Shown here piece after piece: positions 35,308 to 48,703 of a DNA stretch of 64,000 bases (the first letter of the stretch is position 1; every line of letters starts with the position of its first letter). Source of the stretch: Ditylenchus dipsaci (lineage: Eukaryota; Nematoda; Chromadorea; Rhabditida; Anguinidae). Below the pieces are notes generated by a model. It saw only the letters and a program-made list of their open reading frames with translations, searched no databases and was not told the DNA's origin. The translations under genes and the position numbers were made by a program. The DNA lies in the NCBI GenBank assembly GCA_004194705.1, contig SADC01001285.1:558001-622000 (forward strand), written 5' to 3'.

Positions 35308-38300
35308 CTAGGCAGAAGGCATGTAGAGTGTGTTAAACACTAGCACTGAGCTGTTCTGACGAGACATTGTAATCACCAATCCTTCTGCTGAAATTTTAAG
35401 TCCAGTGCATCGAGAAACCTTAAAACTATGGGTTAATTCACTTTGAAAAAGAAAAATTTTGAATTTCAACCTTGGTGGCTAGACATTTGTAGTCTTGCTG
35501 AGGCACTCCTTGAGCATTGAACACCACAATATGGAAGTGATTGCCTAAATTTGAGTTACAAAAGCATATTGGAGACTTCTCACATGTATATTACATACCA
35601 TGAGAATCGCCCACCAAGATATCGCCAGATTTTCTGAGAAACAGAATAAAAGTATCGTTAGTTTAAGAATGTATGACATACGAGATATCAATTCCGATAG
35701 GATATGGAGTCAAAAAGTTGTTGCCGAATTTGCGCACAAAAGTTCCTAAATAATGATAAGTTGCGTGATTTTGATAGCTATAATAAGTTACAATAATTCT
35801 TTTTTTACACCTTTTAACTTGAGTTTTTTTCCAAAATTTAAAAATTTTTGTACGCTACTCGTTAATACCCCCGCCCCAAAAATTTTTCAGGTACTCCTAA
35901 AACTATACTTTTTTTTTAAAATGCTGAATTTAGTACGGGTTGTCCCTCAGCCTAATGCCTAAGGCCCGAAACTCAAGCCTAAGCCTAATTCCTAAGCCTA
36001 AAAATTATTGGAGGGGAGGTGGTTGTTTCCAAGGAGTTGTTTTGGGGGTAATACCTAGTAGCGAGAATTTTTGTATGGAATCATTTTGTAGCTAGGAGAA
36101 AGGCCTAAAAATTTGTTATGAGTATAATAGATATTGTATTATAAATGTGGAGGACATTGGACCAAGGCTTCGAAACGTTCTTTATATAAAGATTCGTCCT
36201 TTATTTGAGACCCAAATTTTTTAGAATTTTCAAGATTTCACGTCAATATATTTATTTTTGGTGCTCAAAATCAAGAAGCACGGGGAAAATGACAATTTTT
36301 GAACAAATGACCTTTATTTTACAAAAAGTTTCTTTATTTTAAAGTTTTAAGCTCCAAGCCCTGCATTGAAACTGTCCGTGCTCTGGAGCCATACACTCGT
36401 AGTCCAAATCCATGAGCGGCTCCAGTGGGCGGATCCGCTCGCTTTTTTTTTTAACAATACTTATTTCATCAATAACCATTTTGTGGACCCACTCCTTAGC
36501 TTATGGCTATTTTTAAGTGAGAGGTGTGAAAAGAGATGAACTCATTGTGCACGAAGCTTAACTAACCATATAGCGAGTAAACAACTATTGAATGAGTTTT
36601 ATAGTCGGTGATGTAGTAAGAGTCCTTGTAAACAGCTATGTCGGAAGCTTCATGAACAAATCTTAAAAAAAACTTCGATCATTATGTACCATTACTGTCA
36701 ACCAACCCAGTGATGTTAAATGCATGAATGGCTTGAATTTGTGGAATAGTTTCTACGGAAAAAGCGATTACATTGTACTTATTATCTAAATGGACAACAA
36801 TAACAATCGTAAAAATTCCAACTCTTATGAAATTGAAATTGATATTTACCGATCACAATAAGTTGGTCACAACTTTTGTTGACCGCCATTACGCTTATTT
36901 GTTCAACGTGATAAGGAGTTGTGACTAAACAACGATTATTATTGCGCAAGAATATTGGCATGGCGATATTTCCGTGGGAGAAAATTCCGCGGAATTTTCA
37001 ATTATTGACGTCTCAAAAATCGAATTCTGATACCGCAATCGTGTTCAGCATGGTCGATTGCAGATTAACCATCTTTAATTTTCAAATCTTTTTACAACAA
37101 GATTTGAAAAAATTCAGTATTTTGGGTTGTATTCGGGTTTAAAGGGCTGTTTGGTATTTATGCAATTAGGCACTTGGGGTACCCTTGTTATCATATTATT
37201 TACTGTGAATAGTGTTTTTAAGTCTCCTAAGTAATTTTATACGCTAAAAACGATAAGAGAGTTGTTTTATAACGTTTACCTTACAAAATTCTCACAAAAA
37301 GTTCGTACCAAAATTTGACTTTTCATAACTGTTCACAGTTAACAAAAAAGGGGCCCCTCGAAGTGCCCAAGTGCCAGCAATTGACCATGCTGAACACGAA
37401 TCCGGTGTCAGAATTTGGTTTTTTCCTAGCAAGGGAGTCAAAATTAATATCACACTGAATCTCTTCCCGCGGAATTTCTCCATTGTCAGAATTTTTGTTT
37501 TACCTAGTCGACAAATGAAATCGCCATTGTTGCTAAAACATTTTTAGTGTATTTTATTAGATTTTTTTTATCACCGAGTCTGACCTGAATAATTGCAGAC
37601 GGTTAAAGAGTTGAGTTGGTCCTCTATCCAGCACAACATACCGACACTCACGAGCTCGGACAAGAGACACAACCTACAATCCAACTGCTATATATTCGAG
37701 GCAGGATCTAATGTCTAACCTTGCGTGGAAAATATAGACAGCCCTCTTCAGTTCCAGAGCTGCCCAATTGCCTCAGGAACTTTCCGTTAGCATTAACAAT
37801 CACACAGCGATGATCTATAACCCATGTTTGGAACTTATTTACTTGGGGGAGGGGGGGGGCTGGGTGGCCACCGAATTTTTTAGACTTTTTACGATATCCT
37901 TTATTTTTCAAAAAGAGTTTACTGAAAAAAACTTATTTTAAGATATAATGAGTTTATAGAATACATTTTTATTAAAAACTTTGCTAATTAGAAAATTTTA
38001 CAATTAAAAAGTCTAAAAAAATTTCTTTGAAAAAGTTGAAAAAATCGGTGACCACGCTCCCCCCCCTGAAAGTAAATAAGTTCCGTCTATTAACGAAAAT
38101 GGCCATTGTGAGACCTGTGTATTCTAGTCCGATTTTTTATACTGAATCTTTCTATCGCTGTAAATTTTTTCGGAAAGGCGACTTCAATTCATTTTTTAAA
38201 TGTGATTAAAAGTAATAAGAATGATTTTTCAAAAAGGTTTTAATTTTCTGATAACATTAGCACCAGTGTTTTCAAAAATGATAATGAGAATGCCAGAATG

Positions 38301-41300
38301 AGAATACCGTATTTTTTCTAATAAACGCCCTCCCCAAAAGTCGGAAATGTACCCGAACTTCTTTTTGTCGATTTCACAACTTTTTCTTAGATTTTCGAAA
38401 CTAAGCCGTCAAATTCAGTATATTCGCATGTGTGAGATTAAGAACTTTTCTTTGTGAATTCGTGTAACATCGAAAAATCTAAGTAAATTCGAGTACCCGA
38501 ATGAAGGGTACTGGGTACATTTTCCGACTTTTGGGTAGGGCGCTTGTTAGAGAAAATATGGTGTCAAAATTTGACTAGATTCTCATGCTGACATTCTCAT
38601 TCTAATTTTTTAAAACACTGATAAGCACCCCCAGAAAGATATTTTAATGTTAAAACATGGATTACTCAATTTTCTAGTCTCCGCTTTTATTTACTGGCAT
38701 GTCCCTTTAAAGGGTAGAGCCCACGCCAATAAGAGGTGGTTCAAAAATTTTCCCTAATCATCGAACTTGTATACGGATTTTTCAACTTGGGTTCTAACAC
38801 AACTACAGTCGAGTCCCACTAACCCGGCACCCCAAAAAGTTCGTTCCCGCCTTGGGTCCGACACTTTTTTTAACCCAATTTTCGAAGTATTTTTTCAATT
38901 GTGTTTTTACAGTCTGATAGCAAATATCGTGAGGATTCCGATTTTGCCGATCGTTTTGAAAAACTAATATTTTTTGCTCTAAAAGACCAAAACCCGCTAA
39001 CCCGGCACCATATTTTTAAAAAGGGTGCCGGGTTAGCGGGGTTTTGGTCTTTTAGAGCAAAAAATATTAGGTTTTTCAAAAACGATCGGCAAAATCGGAA
39101 TCCTCACGATATTTGCTATCAGACTGTAAAAACACAATTGAAAAAATACTTCGAAAATTGGGTTAAAAAAAGTGTCGGACCCAAGCGGGAACGAACTTTT
39201 TGGGGTGCCGGGTTAGCGGGACTCGGCTGTATACCTAAAATTAAATTATAGGTCTTGTTTTGTTAGAAACCATGTTGAAAAGTCTGTACGTAGGTTCAAT
39301 GATTAGGAAAAAATTGAATTCCCGGCACAACCTCTTATTAGCGTGGGCATGCCCCTTTAAGCAACAAATAATAACAGCAACGACCAAGTCAATTTTTCCG
39401 AAAAATATCTTAACGGGTTCTTTAGACTAATACATCCCTGAAAAGCTCGAAAAGGTTGAAAAAACAAACAAAAAACTTACTGTTTGTGTCAGCAATAGCG
39501 ATTTCATCTTCCAGTCCAAGAGTTAACCCTTGTGGCGTGTTCAAGCTTTCCAATCCACTAGAGCCGAACATGGTGTGAAGCGACATTTCAATGGTAGAAC
39601 CATTTATTGTGGGAGGCGCCACTATTCTGTCACCAAACCCGCTTATTGAGACATTTTCAAAAGCAGGTGTGTTGCATTGAGAAGTTCGTGGATTGGCGGG
39701 CACTCGGTTAAAGGCTGTGTCGCTGCTAGTGCTAAATTCTCCAAAGCGTGTATCATAAATCTTGGGCTTTGGCATAGTCCCCTCCACATTCATTTGTCCG
39801 GCAAAAGCCTGCAATACAATTATTTTTCATTTCAAAATAAGGAACCCAGATTACTAAAGCTTACAGCGTTCCAAATTTTGGTTTGCGAGAAAGCATCATT
39901 CATGGAAGAAGATGCTTCCAAGGAATTGAATGAATTGGTGGCAGGGATAGCTCTATGGTTCAGTGGAACAGATCCGTCGAGGTTTAAGCGGGCCTAAACA
40001 AATGCTGAAACTGATAAAAAAAAAAGGACAGGATCTACACGCATTAAGCGGTTGGTTCGAAAAACGTTGTTTTAGCAATTTCCAATTATGTCTGTATCAA
40101 ACTTACTACTCCATTTTTGAGGTTTGTCCTTATGCGCAGAGTAGACCAGAATAAATTAGGACAGACTCAAATGTTTGTCTAAACTGCAAAAAAAGTAAGA
40201 AAAACATGTATAACTCCATCCTAACTTGCGGTGGCTTACAACGCGCCTAAGCCTAACACTCAAAAAAGTGTTTCATTGTGCAGAGGTTTAACCTAAGTCT
40301 CAAAATGCAAACAAAGGAGAAGACACCTGAGGTCAGAGCGAAAGTAAGACAGGAAATACCAAAAAGTGATTCAGAATTTTTATCTGAAGGCATAAGGGTC
40401 AGAGATGCGCTCATAGCAGTAAATTCGATACACACATGCTTGAAAATTGTAAATGACAAAAAATTATGACCAAGACAAATTTTTCGAACCGAGTGTTGAC
40501 TGTTTATACCACATTTTCTTTAATTAGCCGGCAGGCTTATATTTTTGATCTTCGAAAATCGGTAAAATTTGAGGTCGATCTCGATATTTTTGGGTGGAAA
40601 TCCAAAAGGGTTGGTGGTTTGGTGGCCAGATAATCATAGGAAATACGGTAGACCCAAAAAAAAATACCGTAACTTTTATTTTAAAATACCATACTTGTTG
40701 ATGCAAATGAGAATGTGGCAAATTCAAATGCGCGCGGGACACTTCTCTTTTGTCTCTCCCTGTACTCTTTGGAGTTGTTTCGAGTGACTCCAAAAAGTAC
40801 ATGGAGAGACGAAAGAGAAGTGTCCGCACGCATTTGAATTTGTCAAATTCTCATTTGCATCAACAAGTATGGTCCTTTAAAGGGGCATACCAGTCCGTTA
40901 CAGTGAAAAAAAGACGGGGACAAGCAGTGCTTTTCTACCTTGAAATATTTTTATAAGCGTTCTAATTGATCCGATAAAAGTTTTCTGCCTAACTTTAAAA
41001 GGTAGTATAAGGTCCTCAATGTCAGATATCACACGAGATGAGTGAAAACAGGATAATATTTAAATAATTGCTGGTCCCCGCCTTAATTTGCACTGTAAGG
41101 CGCTGGTATGCCCCTTTAAGGTAACTAATGTTTACCAGGTTAAATATTTCAGCTGAATTTTGGTTGAGAGTTGGAGGGAAGGCAGTATAGTTGGCTCTGC
41201 AGCAAACATAGAAGGCAAGTCACTCGAACTGTAACCTGAACTAAAGCCATTTGCTGAACAGGACCCTCGGTTTTGTCGACGCTCCATCCCTATAAAAATA

Positions 41301-44300
41301 AGTTTTTGATGTTTTGCCAAAAATTGAGTCTTTACTTACCAATTGTTCCAGGGCCAGCAGCAGCAGTGGTGGCTGTGTTAGTTGCGTAATTTGATGGTTG
41401 CCCAGCTCCAGTGTGAATGTTTAGAGCCTGGCTCGCATTTAAGCATGGTTCGCAACCCCTACAAAATTTAGATTTATACACAATCGTTTTTGGCTTTTTT
41501 ACAGGCTTCAAACTCAAATTTTTAAAAATCAAACAAATCTTTTAAAAAATCAGATTTGGGACTAAAAATCAGATTTTTAAGAATTCCTAATGTCTAAAAT
41601 CAACCTTTCTCTGATTAATCAACCCAAATGGCGGCCTGATTTTTTACAAAAAAAACCTACGAAATTTTGTAGGTTTATTGTATATTTGTGAAGATACTTA
41701 TAAGCAGTCATGTATATATCTCCGGCTCTGGCTCGGGCTCTTGCTCCGCTCTAGCTCCGAGCAGGAGCAAGAGCCGGAGCAAGAGCCGGAGCAAGAGCCG
41801 GAGCAAATTTTTGAAACTTAAGAGACCGGAGCAAGAGCCGGAGAAAATTTTTAAAAGTCGAGAGCCCGGAGCGAGAGCCCGAGCAAAATTTTTCAAATGA
41901 AGATCTCGGAGCCGAATCCGGAGTAGATTTGCTCAAATGAAGAGCTCGGAGTCAGATTCAGAGCAAATTTCAGAGCAAATTTTTGCAAATTGAGAGCCCG
42001 GCGCAAGAGCCAGAGCAAATTTTTCAAAGTCGAGAGCCCGGAGCAAGAGCCAGAGCAAATTTTTCAAAGTCGAGAGCCCGGAGCAAGAGCCAGAGCAAAT
42101 TTTTCAAAGTCGAGAGCCCGGAGCAAGAGCAGAAGCAAATTTTCAAAATCAAGAGCACGGAGCAAGAGCCGCAGCAAATTTTTCAAAGTCGAGAGCCCGG
42201 AGCAAGAGCGAAAAATCTCAAAAGTACATAACTGCTTATAAGCATGAATTTTTAATTTTTTGCTTGTTAGCCATATTGATATCAAAACGAAAACGTCACG
42301 TATCCGCCAAAACAGAATATAATTTAAAAAACCTGTTCTACACAAATATACAAAAAAATACAAAATTTTGTAGGGTTTTTATGGGTTTTGCAAACCTGAA
42401 GATTCTATAGTGTGGTCCATTTGACACTGTATTAGTTGGCTCTAGTAAGCCTTTGCTGTCTTTTGATGCAGCAGCGGAGACGCGACCTGAAAAATCTTTA
42501 TGAAAACTTTGAACTTGATTTACGGCTAGTGAACCATTTTTACGCTTTTTACTGTTTTTTCTGGCTAAAATTTGCGTATAAAGCTAAACTATTGCAATCT
42601 AGTGCAGCACGAATGTAAAAAAATTTTGACCAACTTTTTGATATTTTTCGGTGAGTAATGAGGGGTACAAAGAGTATTTTTTCCACGTCATAAAGTGGGG
42701 ACTCAAAACCAGAACATTCCAAAGACCTAGGAGGAGTACTCGCAGGTGGAACTAGCGGAAGCTTGGCAGCCGACTTGTTTGAAAAAAAAGTTTCTGTAAA
42801 AATATACTAAACACTGTGTCAAAAAATTTAGTTGCTGACTAAAAGTTTTTCGAACTTTTGGTGTCAAAAATATCATAACTCAGAAACTAAACATATTTAG
42901 ATCAGATCTCAACGGATTTGTATTTGAGAAGTTTGGTGGTGCTTTACGAAATCTTTTTTAAGAAGCCGATCTTTAATTTAAAAAAAGTGGTCAAAACCAG
43001 CTCAACAAGCAGCGTGTTCATGAATTTTTTTATAAATAAGGCTACTCATACTATATACCGTAAAGTTTGAAATTTATAATGCCCTTTTTATGCCGTTATA
43101 TTCAACCAATAAAAAATCAGAAAGCATTAAACCATCTGCGCAACCTTCCATTTATTCCCCTTTTTAGTAAAATCACAACTAACAATGAACATTGCCAATA
43201 ACTGCTTCCAGTTTCTTGATTAATTCCGTCTTTGTTGGTGTTGCAAAGTCCATTTCAAATTCCATGTTCACATTAGGCATACTACGATGAAGCATTAAGA
43301 GCTGTTGATAGATTTTCTTTCGACTGGCACAAAGTTCAACCTGTAGAAAATAAAGAGTCGGTTAGCTGGCCAATAAGATTAACATACTTTAGTTCCTTTG
43401 TCAAGAAGACGATTAGTGAAACTGAAACAGAAAAACAATCAAGGAATTCTACATTATTTTTCGAAGCACTCACCCCAAAGCGTCTTGCATCATCCCTATT
43501 TTCAAATCAATTTTTTGGTACAAGTTATTATAGAATTCTTCTTGCTCGTCTCGCTTTTTATCTAGATCACAAAGTACTTGTTGTTTCAGGTCTTCCACCG
43601 CTTCTGTAAGTACTTGAAAGGCATTTGTGACCTTTGCGTGACATCTATATAAAAATTAGTCTTTTATATTTTAGCTTATAGGTTTTTCCTACCTGTCGTA
43701 GACTGTAGTAAGTTCATTTAATCTCTCTGAAAATAAAAGAGATTATCTCTATAAAGAAAGCGGCTTTACTTTAAGTTTTTCACTTAATTATGGAAAAAAA
43801 CGCTTGTCGAAAAAAGGTCTTTCACGGCAAAAAAATATGTTAATGGCAACAAAAAGGTTTTCCCGATTAAGTGCGTGCGAAAATACCTGGAATAGCAGAT
43901 CTTGCCTCAGCGGTGCAATTTCCTTTTTCTGAAGCTCGTCAGCAATTTCCGAAATTTTCCTTCTAAAATTTAAAAGTTTACTATTGCTTATACTAGAAAC
44001 ATGCAATTTCCACCGGCAAAATTGATAGAAAGTATCATTGAGTGGAGCGCAAATATGGTCTCGATGTTCAGCGGTACAGTGTTTGCAAATAATTTCATCG
44101 CCTAAATAGTCGCAATAAATTTTTCCACCTAATCAGTCAATTTACAGTTTGTGCAAAACTGCTCATAATGGCCTGATGCAAAGGGCCTGCAATTTCTTGT
44201 GAAGGAGCAATATATCATAGTGAAAATGTTAAAATATACATAGAGCCAATTCTACCGGCGATTCCTTTTGTGGCGCCGCTCTTCGTTTCTGAGAACAAAA

Positions 44301-45912
44301 CAACCTAAATTTGACAAAGGAATTGTAAATGGCATAGCGGCGTTTCCACGCTTTTTCGGTATGTTTAAAGGCGCGCCTTTTGAATTTTTGATGTTTTTAA
44401 CTGTTTTTGCACTTTTTCAGCTTTTTCTAATTTATGTGAAGCTTTAAGGCAAGGTAGCCCAGCGCATGTTGAAACCGAGAGAAATATGTGTCAGCAATTG
44501 CAAAAAAGTCAAAAATTCAAAAAAGTCGCGAATATGCGAAGGCTTACTTGATGACCGCTGAAAAGCTTCATATCGGCATGTGCTTGAACACAGTTCTTGC
44601 AAAGCTCACTGCAACAGTGCCTGCAATTAGCAACAGCCTGAAAAAAAATATGAGTGAAAAGCGCAAATAAGGAGTACAAACCTGTTGTTCGCCTTTACAA
44701 GCTCTACAAATTCTATTATTCAAGTCACACTTGTTCCACTCGCTATTGTCAGTTGAGCGCAATCGAATAAAATCCAAAAGCATAAAATTGACAAATCTCA
44801 CGTCGTTGCCGACATGTGACTCCTGACTGCAAATTGGACATCGGATAACGCCTGCAGACAGCATAAGATTTAAAATTTTTTGATATTTTAAGTGGCTCAT
44901 ACTGATTTGATTTGCTGAAAAGCTGAAACCTGCCACAAAAAAGAAAAATTGGCATTTGCTTCAAATTGTTGTGTCAATTTCTCAAAAGTTTTTTAGTATC
45001 GTGTAGCCCAGGATCTCAGCTTTCTAATAAGCTATCAAACTTCATTGAATGATTTAAAAAAGTAGATATTTAGAGGTTTGAATTGATAAACGTTTATGTT
45101 TTTGTTGCTTTATTCCAATCCCCAAATCTCTACATTTATGAGATCATTCAATAGAATTTTAGAGCTTGTTTGAACGCCGAGATCGTGAGATACACGATAT
45201 TGAAAAGTTAAAATAAATTAAAACAAAAACTTTGGCATATTTAAGTTGCAAGTTTTTTGTGGCACATTTCAGCTTTTTAGCAAACCAAATCATGTTATGC
45301 CATTTCAGCCTTTAAAAAACCGACCAGGAGAGTTGGTCGCATTGTTTTTGATTGCTCCAGTTCTGAAAGTATCATGTAAAAACATATAACAGAAGAAACA
45401 ATTCATCCGCCACCACCTTCAAGTTCAAAATCAGTTTCACGCCTCTCTTCTGACTGAACTTTCGCTCATTTCTGCCGTCTAATTGAGCAATAACGCAGTC
45501 TTCACACATTGAGTGCAAGCAGTCCAATACCCTTGGCTACAACAAAAATCGGTGAATAAAATAGCTTATTACTAATTTTCGAAAAAAAACCTTTCTGTAG
45601 TTATTGCTGCCTATATAATTATTGACATGTAAATTTTTATCGAAAAAACCAAATTGTGCTCACAGTATGGACAAATAGAAATGTCTTCAGCTGGAAGGGC
45701 TTGTGCGATGTCCAACAGTGGACTGCTGGAAGAAGAGCGCTGATCGGCACAGCCAAATGAGCCATGTTTCCCTGATTACTACCGCCGCCAGTTTTCTCAA
45801 TGCTAGGCGGACTTTCAATAGAAGAAGACTTGTTGCTGCTTTTTAAAGGACTAATTACATCGCTATCTACATTGAACCCAAACTCTTCATCAATATCACC
45901 ACCTTCACTCAT
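35308..45912 (-). CDS. ncl-1/brat: NCL-1/Brat-type TRIM-NHL protein (RING, two B-boxes, coiled coil, NHL propeller)
   Basis: TRIM-NHL proteins of this class repress mRNAs; worm NCL-1 and fly Brat limit nucleolus and cell growth. ATG 45910-45912 opens [32 protein letters not shown] (about 45660-45690), [15 protein letters not shown] (about 45480-45535), [11 protein letters not shown] (44825-44860). B-box 1: [15 protein letters not shown] (about 44570-44620). B-box 2: EQFCTNC joined by a 44-nt intron to [15 protein letters not shown] (44060-44100). Coiled coil 43200-43990. A low-complexity linker follows (39.8-42.8 kb). NHL repeats: [16 protein letters not shown] (39480-39530), [33 protein letters not shown] (36590-36640), [11 protein letters not shown] and [17 protein letters not shown]. 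It ends [16 protein letters not shown] then [10 protein letters not shown], stop 35308-35310, the Brat/NCL-1 C-terminus. No filamin domain. One frame break at CCC 45770-45772. Several introns host MITEs. Confidence 0.88.
38697..39360. mobile_element. TTTAAAGGG-type MITE in an ncl-1 intron, split by pogo-type copy P2
   Basis: The outer arms GGCATGTCCCTTTAAAGGG and GGGCATGCCCCTTTAA are inverted, as are AATAAGAGGTGGTT and AACCTCTTATT. CAACTTGGGTTCTAACA (38783) pairs with TGTTAGAAACCATGTTG (39258). The copy P2 sits between these arms, so it inserted later. Confidence 0.6.
38806..39229. mobile_element. Palindromic pogo/Tigger-like MITE, copy P2 (424 bp, TA duplication)
   Basis: CAGTCGAGTCCCACTAACCC and its complement end the element, flanked by TA. 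The terminal/central word is CTAACCCGGCACC, present four times. The body matches P1 and the length is identical (424 bp). Confidence 0.75.
40862..41121. mobile_element. TTTAAAGGGGCAT-type MITE in an ncl-1 intron
   Basis: CTTTAAAGGGGCATACCAGTC (with CGTTACAGTG) faces GCGCTGGTATGCCCCTTTAA at the right. GACGGGGACAAGCAG pairs with CTGGTCCCCGCC. Just upstream, 40670-40860 holds another inverted pair, GAGAATGTGGCAAATTCAAA and TTTGAATTTGTCAAATTCTC. Confidence 0.6.
41711..42212. repeat. Minisatellite of AGCCCGGAGCAAGAGC units in an ncl-1 intron
   Basis: Units of about 55-60 nt (AGAGCCCGGAGCAAGAGCC, then AGAGCAAATTTTTCAAAGTC) repeat about eight times, four of them nearly identical between 41995 and 42190. 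The array starts with a CTCCGGCTCTGGCTCGGG inverted lead-in and is bounded by inverted TTATAAGCAGTCATGTA (41699) and TACATAACTGCTTATAA (42224), so it may be the interior of a terminal-inverted-repeat element. The open frames across it are repeat artefacts. Confidence 0.7.
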
Positions 45913-46305
45913 TCTCCGCAATGATGATCAATAGTTTTGGTGACCACTCTCACGCCTATTAAAAGAATGTTTTGTATGTGATTTTCAAATAAACATCAGC
46001 ATGGACAACAGAAGAAGAAACCGATTTACTATGCAGCACAACCAAAAAGAAAAGACAAGCGCAGTTGTTCACAACACACCCACATAAATATTCCAGAAAG
46101 TAAAAAAAAAATAACAAAGAAATATTTTGTTCTCAAGCCCACAGTAGGGAACAGCCATTGATGCTCAAATAGACGCATTTTCAAACTTTATTTATGTTTT
46201 TGCAATAACATTTTGAGCACAAGGATGCAATACTTCGAAAATAAAGATTTTAGACAGTTTATGAAATTTGCACAACTGACAGTTTTCACATCCATGAATC
46301 AACAT

Positions 46306-47486
46306 TCAAACGATTTGAGACATTGCGAACAACTCTTTTGGAAGAATAGAAGATTCATTTACACATTCCTGCAAGGATTTTCCTTCATCGCATGCAAATC
46401 TAAAAAATATGAGGCAGTTAAATAATTCTCGTGGTAAAAGTTTTAACCTATGGTAGAATGTAGTGTTATTGAGCTTATAGCATCTGTGAACAATACCACT
46501 CATAAGAACGTCTAAACAAACAATTTAATTCAGTCAATATTCACATAACAAGATCAAACCTCTGCCCAAGTCAACGAAAATCCGCTGTCATCTATGCAGC
46601 TGCAATTTTGTGGCAATAATTTTTGTAGCGCGATAACTTATATTTTAATCCATCATTAACTCAGTTTTTCATATTTAATGAAAATCCACATTAAATTTTT
46701 GAATCCGCATACATTCTATATTTCCCAGTTTCATACAGAATAAAAATACGAGCCTAAAAGAAATAAGGAAAACAAATTTTGTATTTAAAATTTTCGTAAA
46801 TGAACCCGCACCAAACTTAATTTAGAAATTAAACAAACGAATCCCAAAATGGTACCTAAAACTCTAGTCGTTCCTTGGTTTGAACACTGGTACCGTATAT
46901 GTTTATCCGTCCATATCTAGGAAATATCTTTGAAAGTTTGCAAGCGAATTTCAAAAACTACCTGTCCCTCCCCATACATCTCATTGCCCTTGCGACAACC
47001 AAGTACTATAGCAATTGTTGTTAAAATTTGAAAGAGACATAATGGAAAAAACTAACGATTTATAGTGTATCGTATTTTTCCATTGTCCATCAATTCACAA
47101 AATGCTTCTGGTTTTGAATTATTCTAGATTCTCCCAAAGCAACCACATCATAAGTAGAATTTTGAACATAACATCCTAAAATCAGCTACCAATTTTTTTA
47201 TAAGAAAAAATAAAGAAGGAGCAGATGGAATACCCTCAATGACAACACCATTCTCTTTGCAAACCAGCTTGAATGAGCCATTCCTGAAGGAATCGCCTAC
47301 ATCATAGTGAATACCATTTTCAAAGCACGTGGACTCTTAAAATTTCTCAAAATTTTGCGTAATTTAATTAGTAAAATGAGTCGTAAAAACCAACTTTGTT
47401 CATAGGTTACTAAAATTATAAAGAAATAAGTGTGAAGTTAACACTTGAAGAACAAAAAAGTTTACCGGTCTCCCGTCTACCTAAAA
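46306..47486 (-). CDS. MIG-18-like protein with nematode fibronectin-I-type repeats, N-terminus not resolved
   Basis: Repeats follow the pattern Gly-Cys, Tyr-x-x-Gly, Trp, Tyr-x-Cys, Gly-x-x-x-Val: CFENGIHYDVGDSF then FKLVCKENGVVIE (about 47235-47335), GCYVQNSTYDVVALGES then CELMDNGKIRYTIN (about 47065-47180), LGCRKGNEMYGEGQ (46962-47005), then WTDKHIRYQCSNQGTTRVL (about 46860-46915). The end reads VHRCYKLNNTTFYH joined by an intron to RFACDEGKSLQECV, stop 46306-46308. In C. elegans such proteins are secreted matrix factors for cell migration. Introns are about 45-60 nt. A frame break lies at the A4 run 47099-47102. The signal-peptide exon was not identified. Confidence 0.6.
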
Positions 47487-47910
47487 TATATTCAGCATAA
47501 GTCTCCTTAAATATCACTGAAGCAAATAAAAAATTACATTGCATTTATGTCTGACTCCATTCCTGAATAAAATGTTTGTGTAAAATGTAATTGAAAATGT
47601 GGGATAGGGGAAATTTTTACGTTTTTTCCGTAACAACATTTTCCAAAATAAAATATACGAAGACGAAATTTTGCATAATCATACTCTGGCAAAACGAAAT
47701 TTCTTAAACGTAGGTTTTGCCTAAAAAAGTAAATTAGTAATTTACCGTTACGCAAATTTTTAGATAGAACCGGCTGTATTGGGGTGGAACTTGTCAGATT
47801 GGAATTGTGCGTGTTTGAAAAATTTCCGTTTCTGAACCTTCGGTTTTCGATTTTTTCGTTTTGGAATCTTTCGAGTTTCGAACTTTCCGTTTTCGGATAT
47901 TTATGTACAG

Positions 47911-48062
47911 TCAAACTTCGTTATGAGCTGCGCTCCACATAAGCTACACCTCCTTATAAGCTACACCTGAGTCGGTCCCAAATGGACTATGCTATGGACT
48001 ATGCTCCATATAATATACCCCCTATATAAGCTACACCTCTTGAATCACGGCCCCTCAAAAAC
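47911..48062. mobile_element. Pogo-type end, copy P5 (word ATAAGCTACACC)
   Basis: Starts CAGTCAAACTTCGTTATGAG after TA, then repeats (AT)AAGCTACACC four times (47938, 47953, 48017 and near variants). Only the left end is clear. It leads directly into the inverted repeat described for 48050-48130. Confidence 0.5.
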
Positions 48063-48703
48063 TGCATTCTAGTGCATTTAAAAATAAACAAAACGCCAAG
48101 ATTTTTGAAAGTCTTTTTCAAAATTTATTGGTTTCTTTCTTTTTTTGCTTTTGCCGTGTAATTTTTTTAGCAAAATATGAATTTTTCGAAACATAATTAC
48201 ACCATTTCAACCTTCTATGACACATAGCACACCATACACGAAGATGGTAAAGCGTCAAATTCGCTATAAAATAACTAAAGTGCAAAAAATATCAAAAAGC
48301 GAGACTTCAAAACAAAAGCAAAAATTATCACCAATTCAAGCCAATAACAAATTCACATCAAAACATTTTACTTCAGCATCATACACCGATTCCACAAATT
48401 ATAGTTTTTCGTGTGAGCCTGCAGACCCACACAATTGGGAAATTGTGTAACGTACAGCGCTGGCACCACATAATTAAAACAATCAGAAGACTTTATTCTC
48501 AAATCGTTAATACGAATCTAAAACTCAAATAGACCAAATTTTTTAAGCCAATTCATCACACACCCTATATCAACACCGCTCTATTCGAAAAAGAAAGTTC
48601 AAGCAGAGATTTTTATGTCAGAAAAAAAACAAATGTGGGAACAACATAAGACGGTAACGGACGATTTTTAATAGGAGACGATGGCTGGTCAGCAATTTCC
48701 GGC

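Noticed and set aside
41688..42241. Arg/Ser/Glu-rich open frames on both strands, resembling a repeat protein
   Set aside because: They arise from the AGCCCGGAGCAAGAGC minisatellite, are open in several frames at once, and lie in an intron of ncl-1.
47534..47914. 126-residue open frame on the minus strand
   Set aside because: The sequence is AT-rich degenerate repeat next to copy P5, with no family resemblance and no start context.
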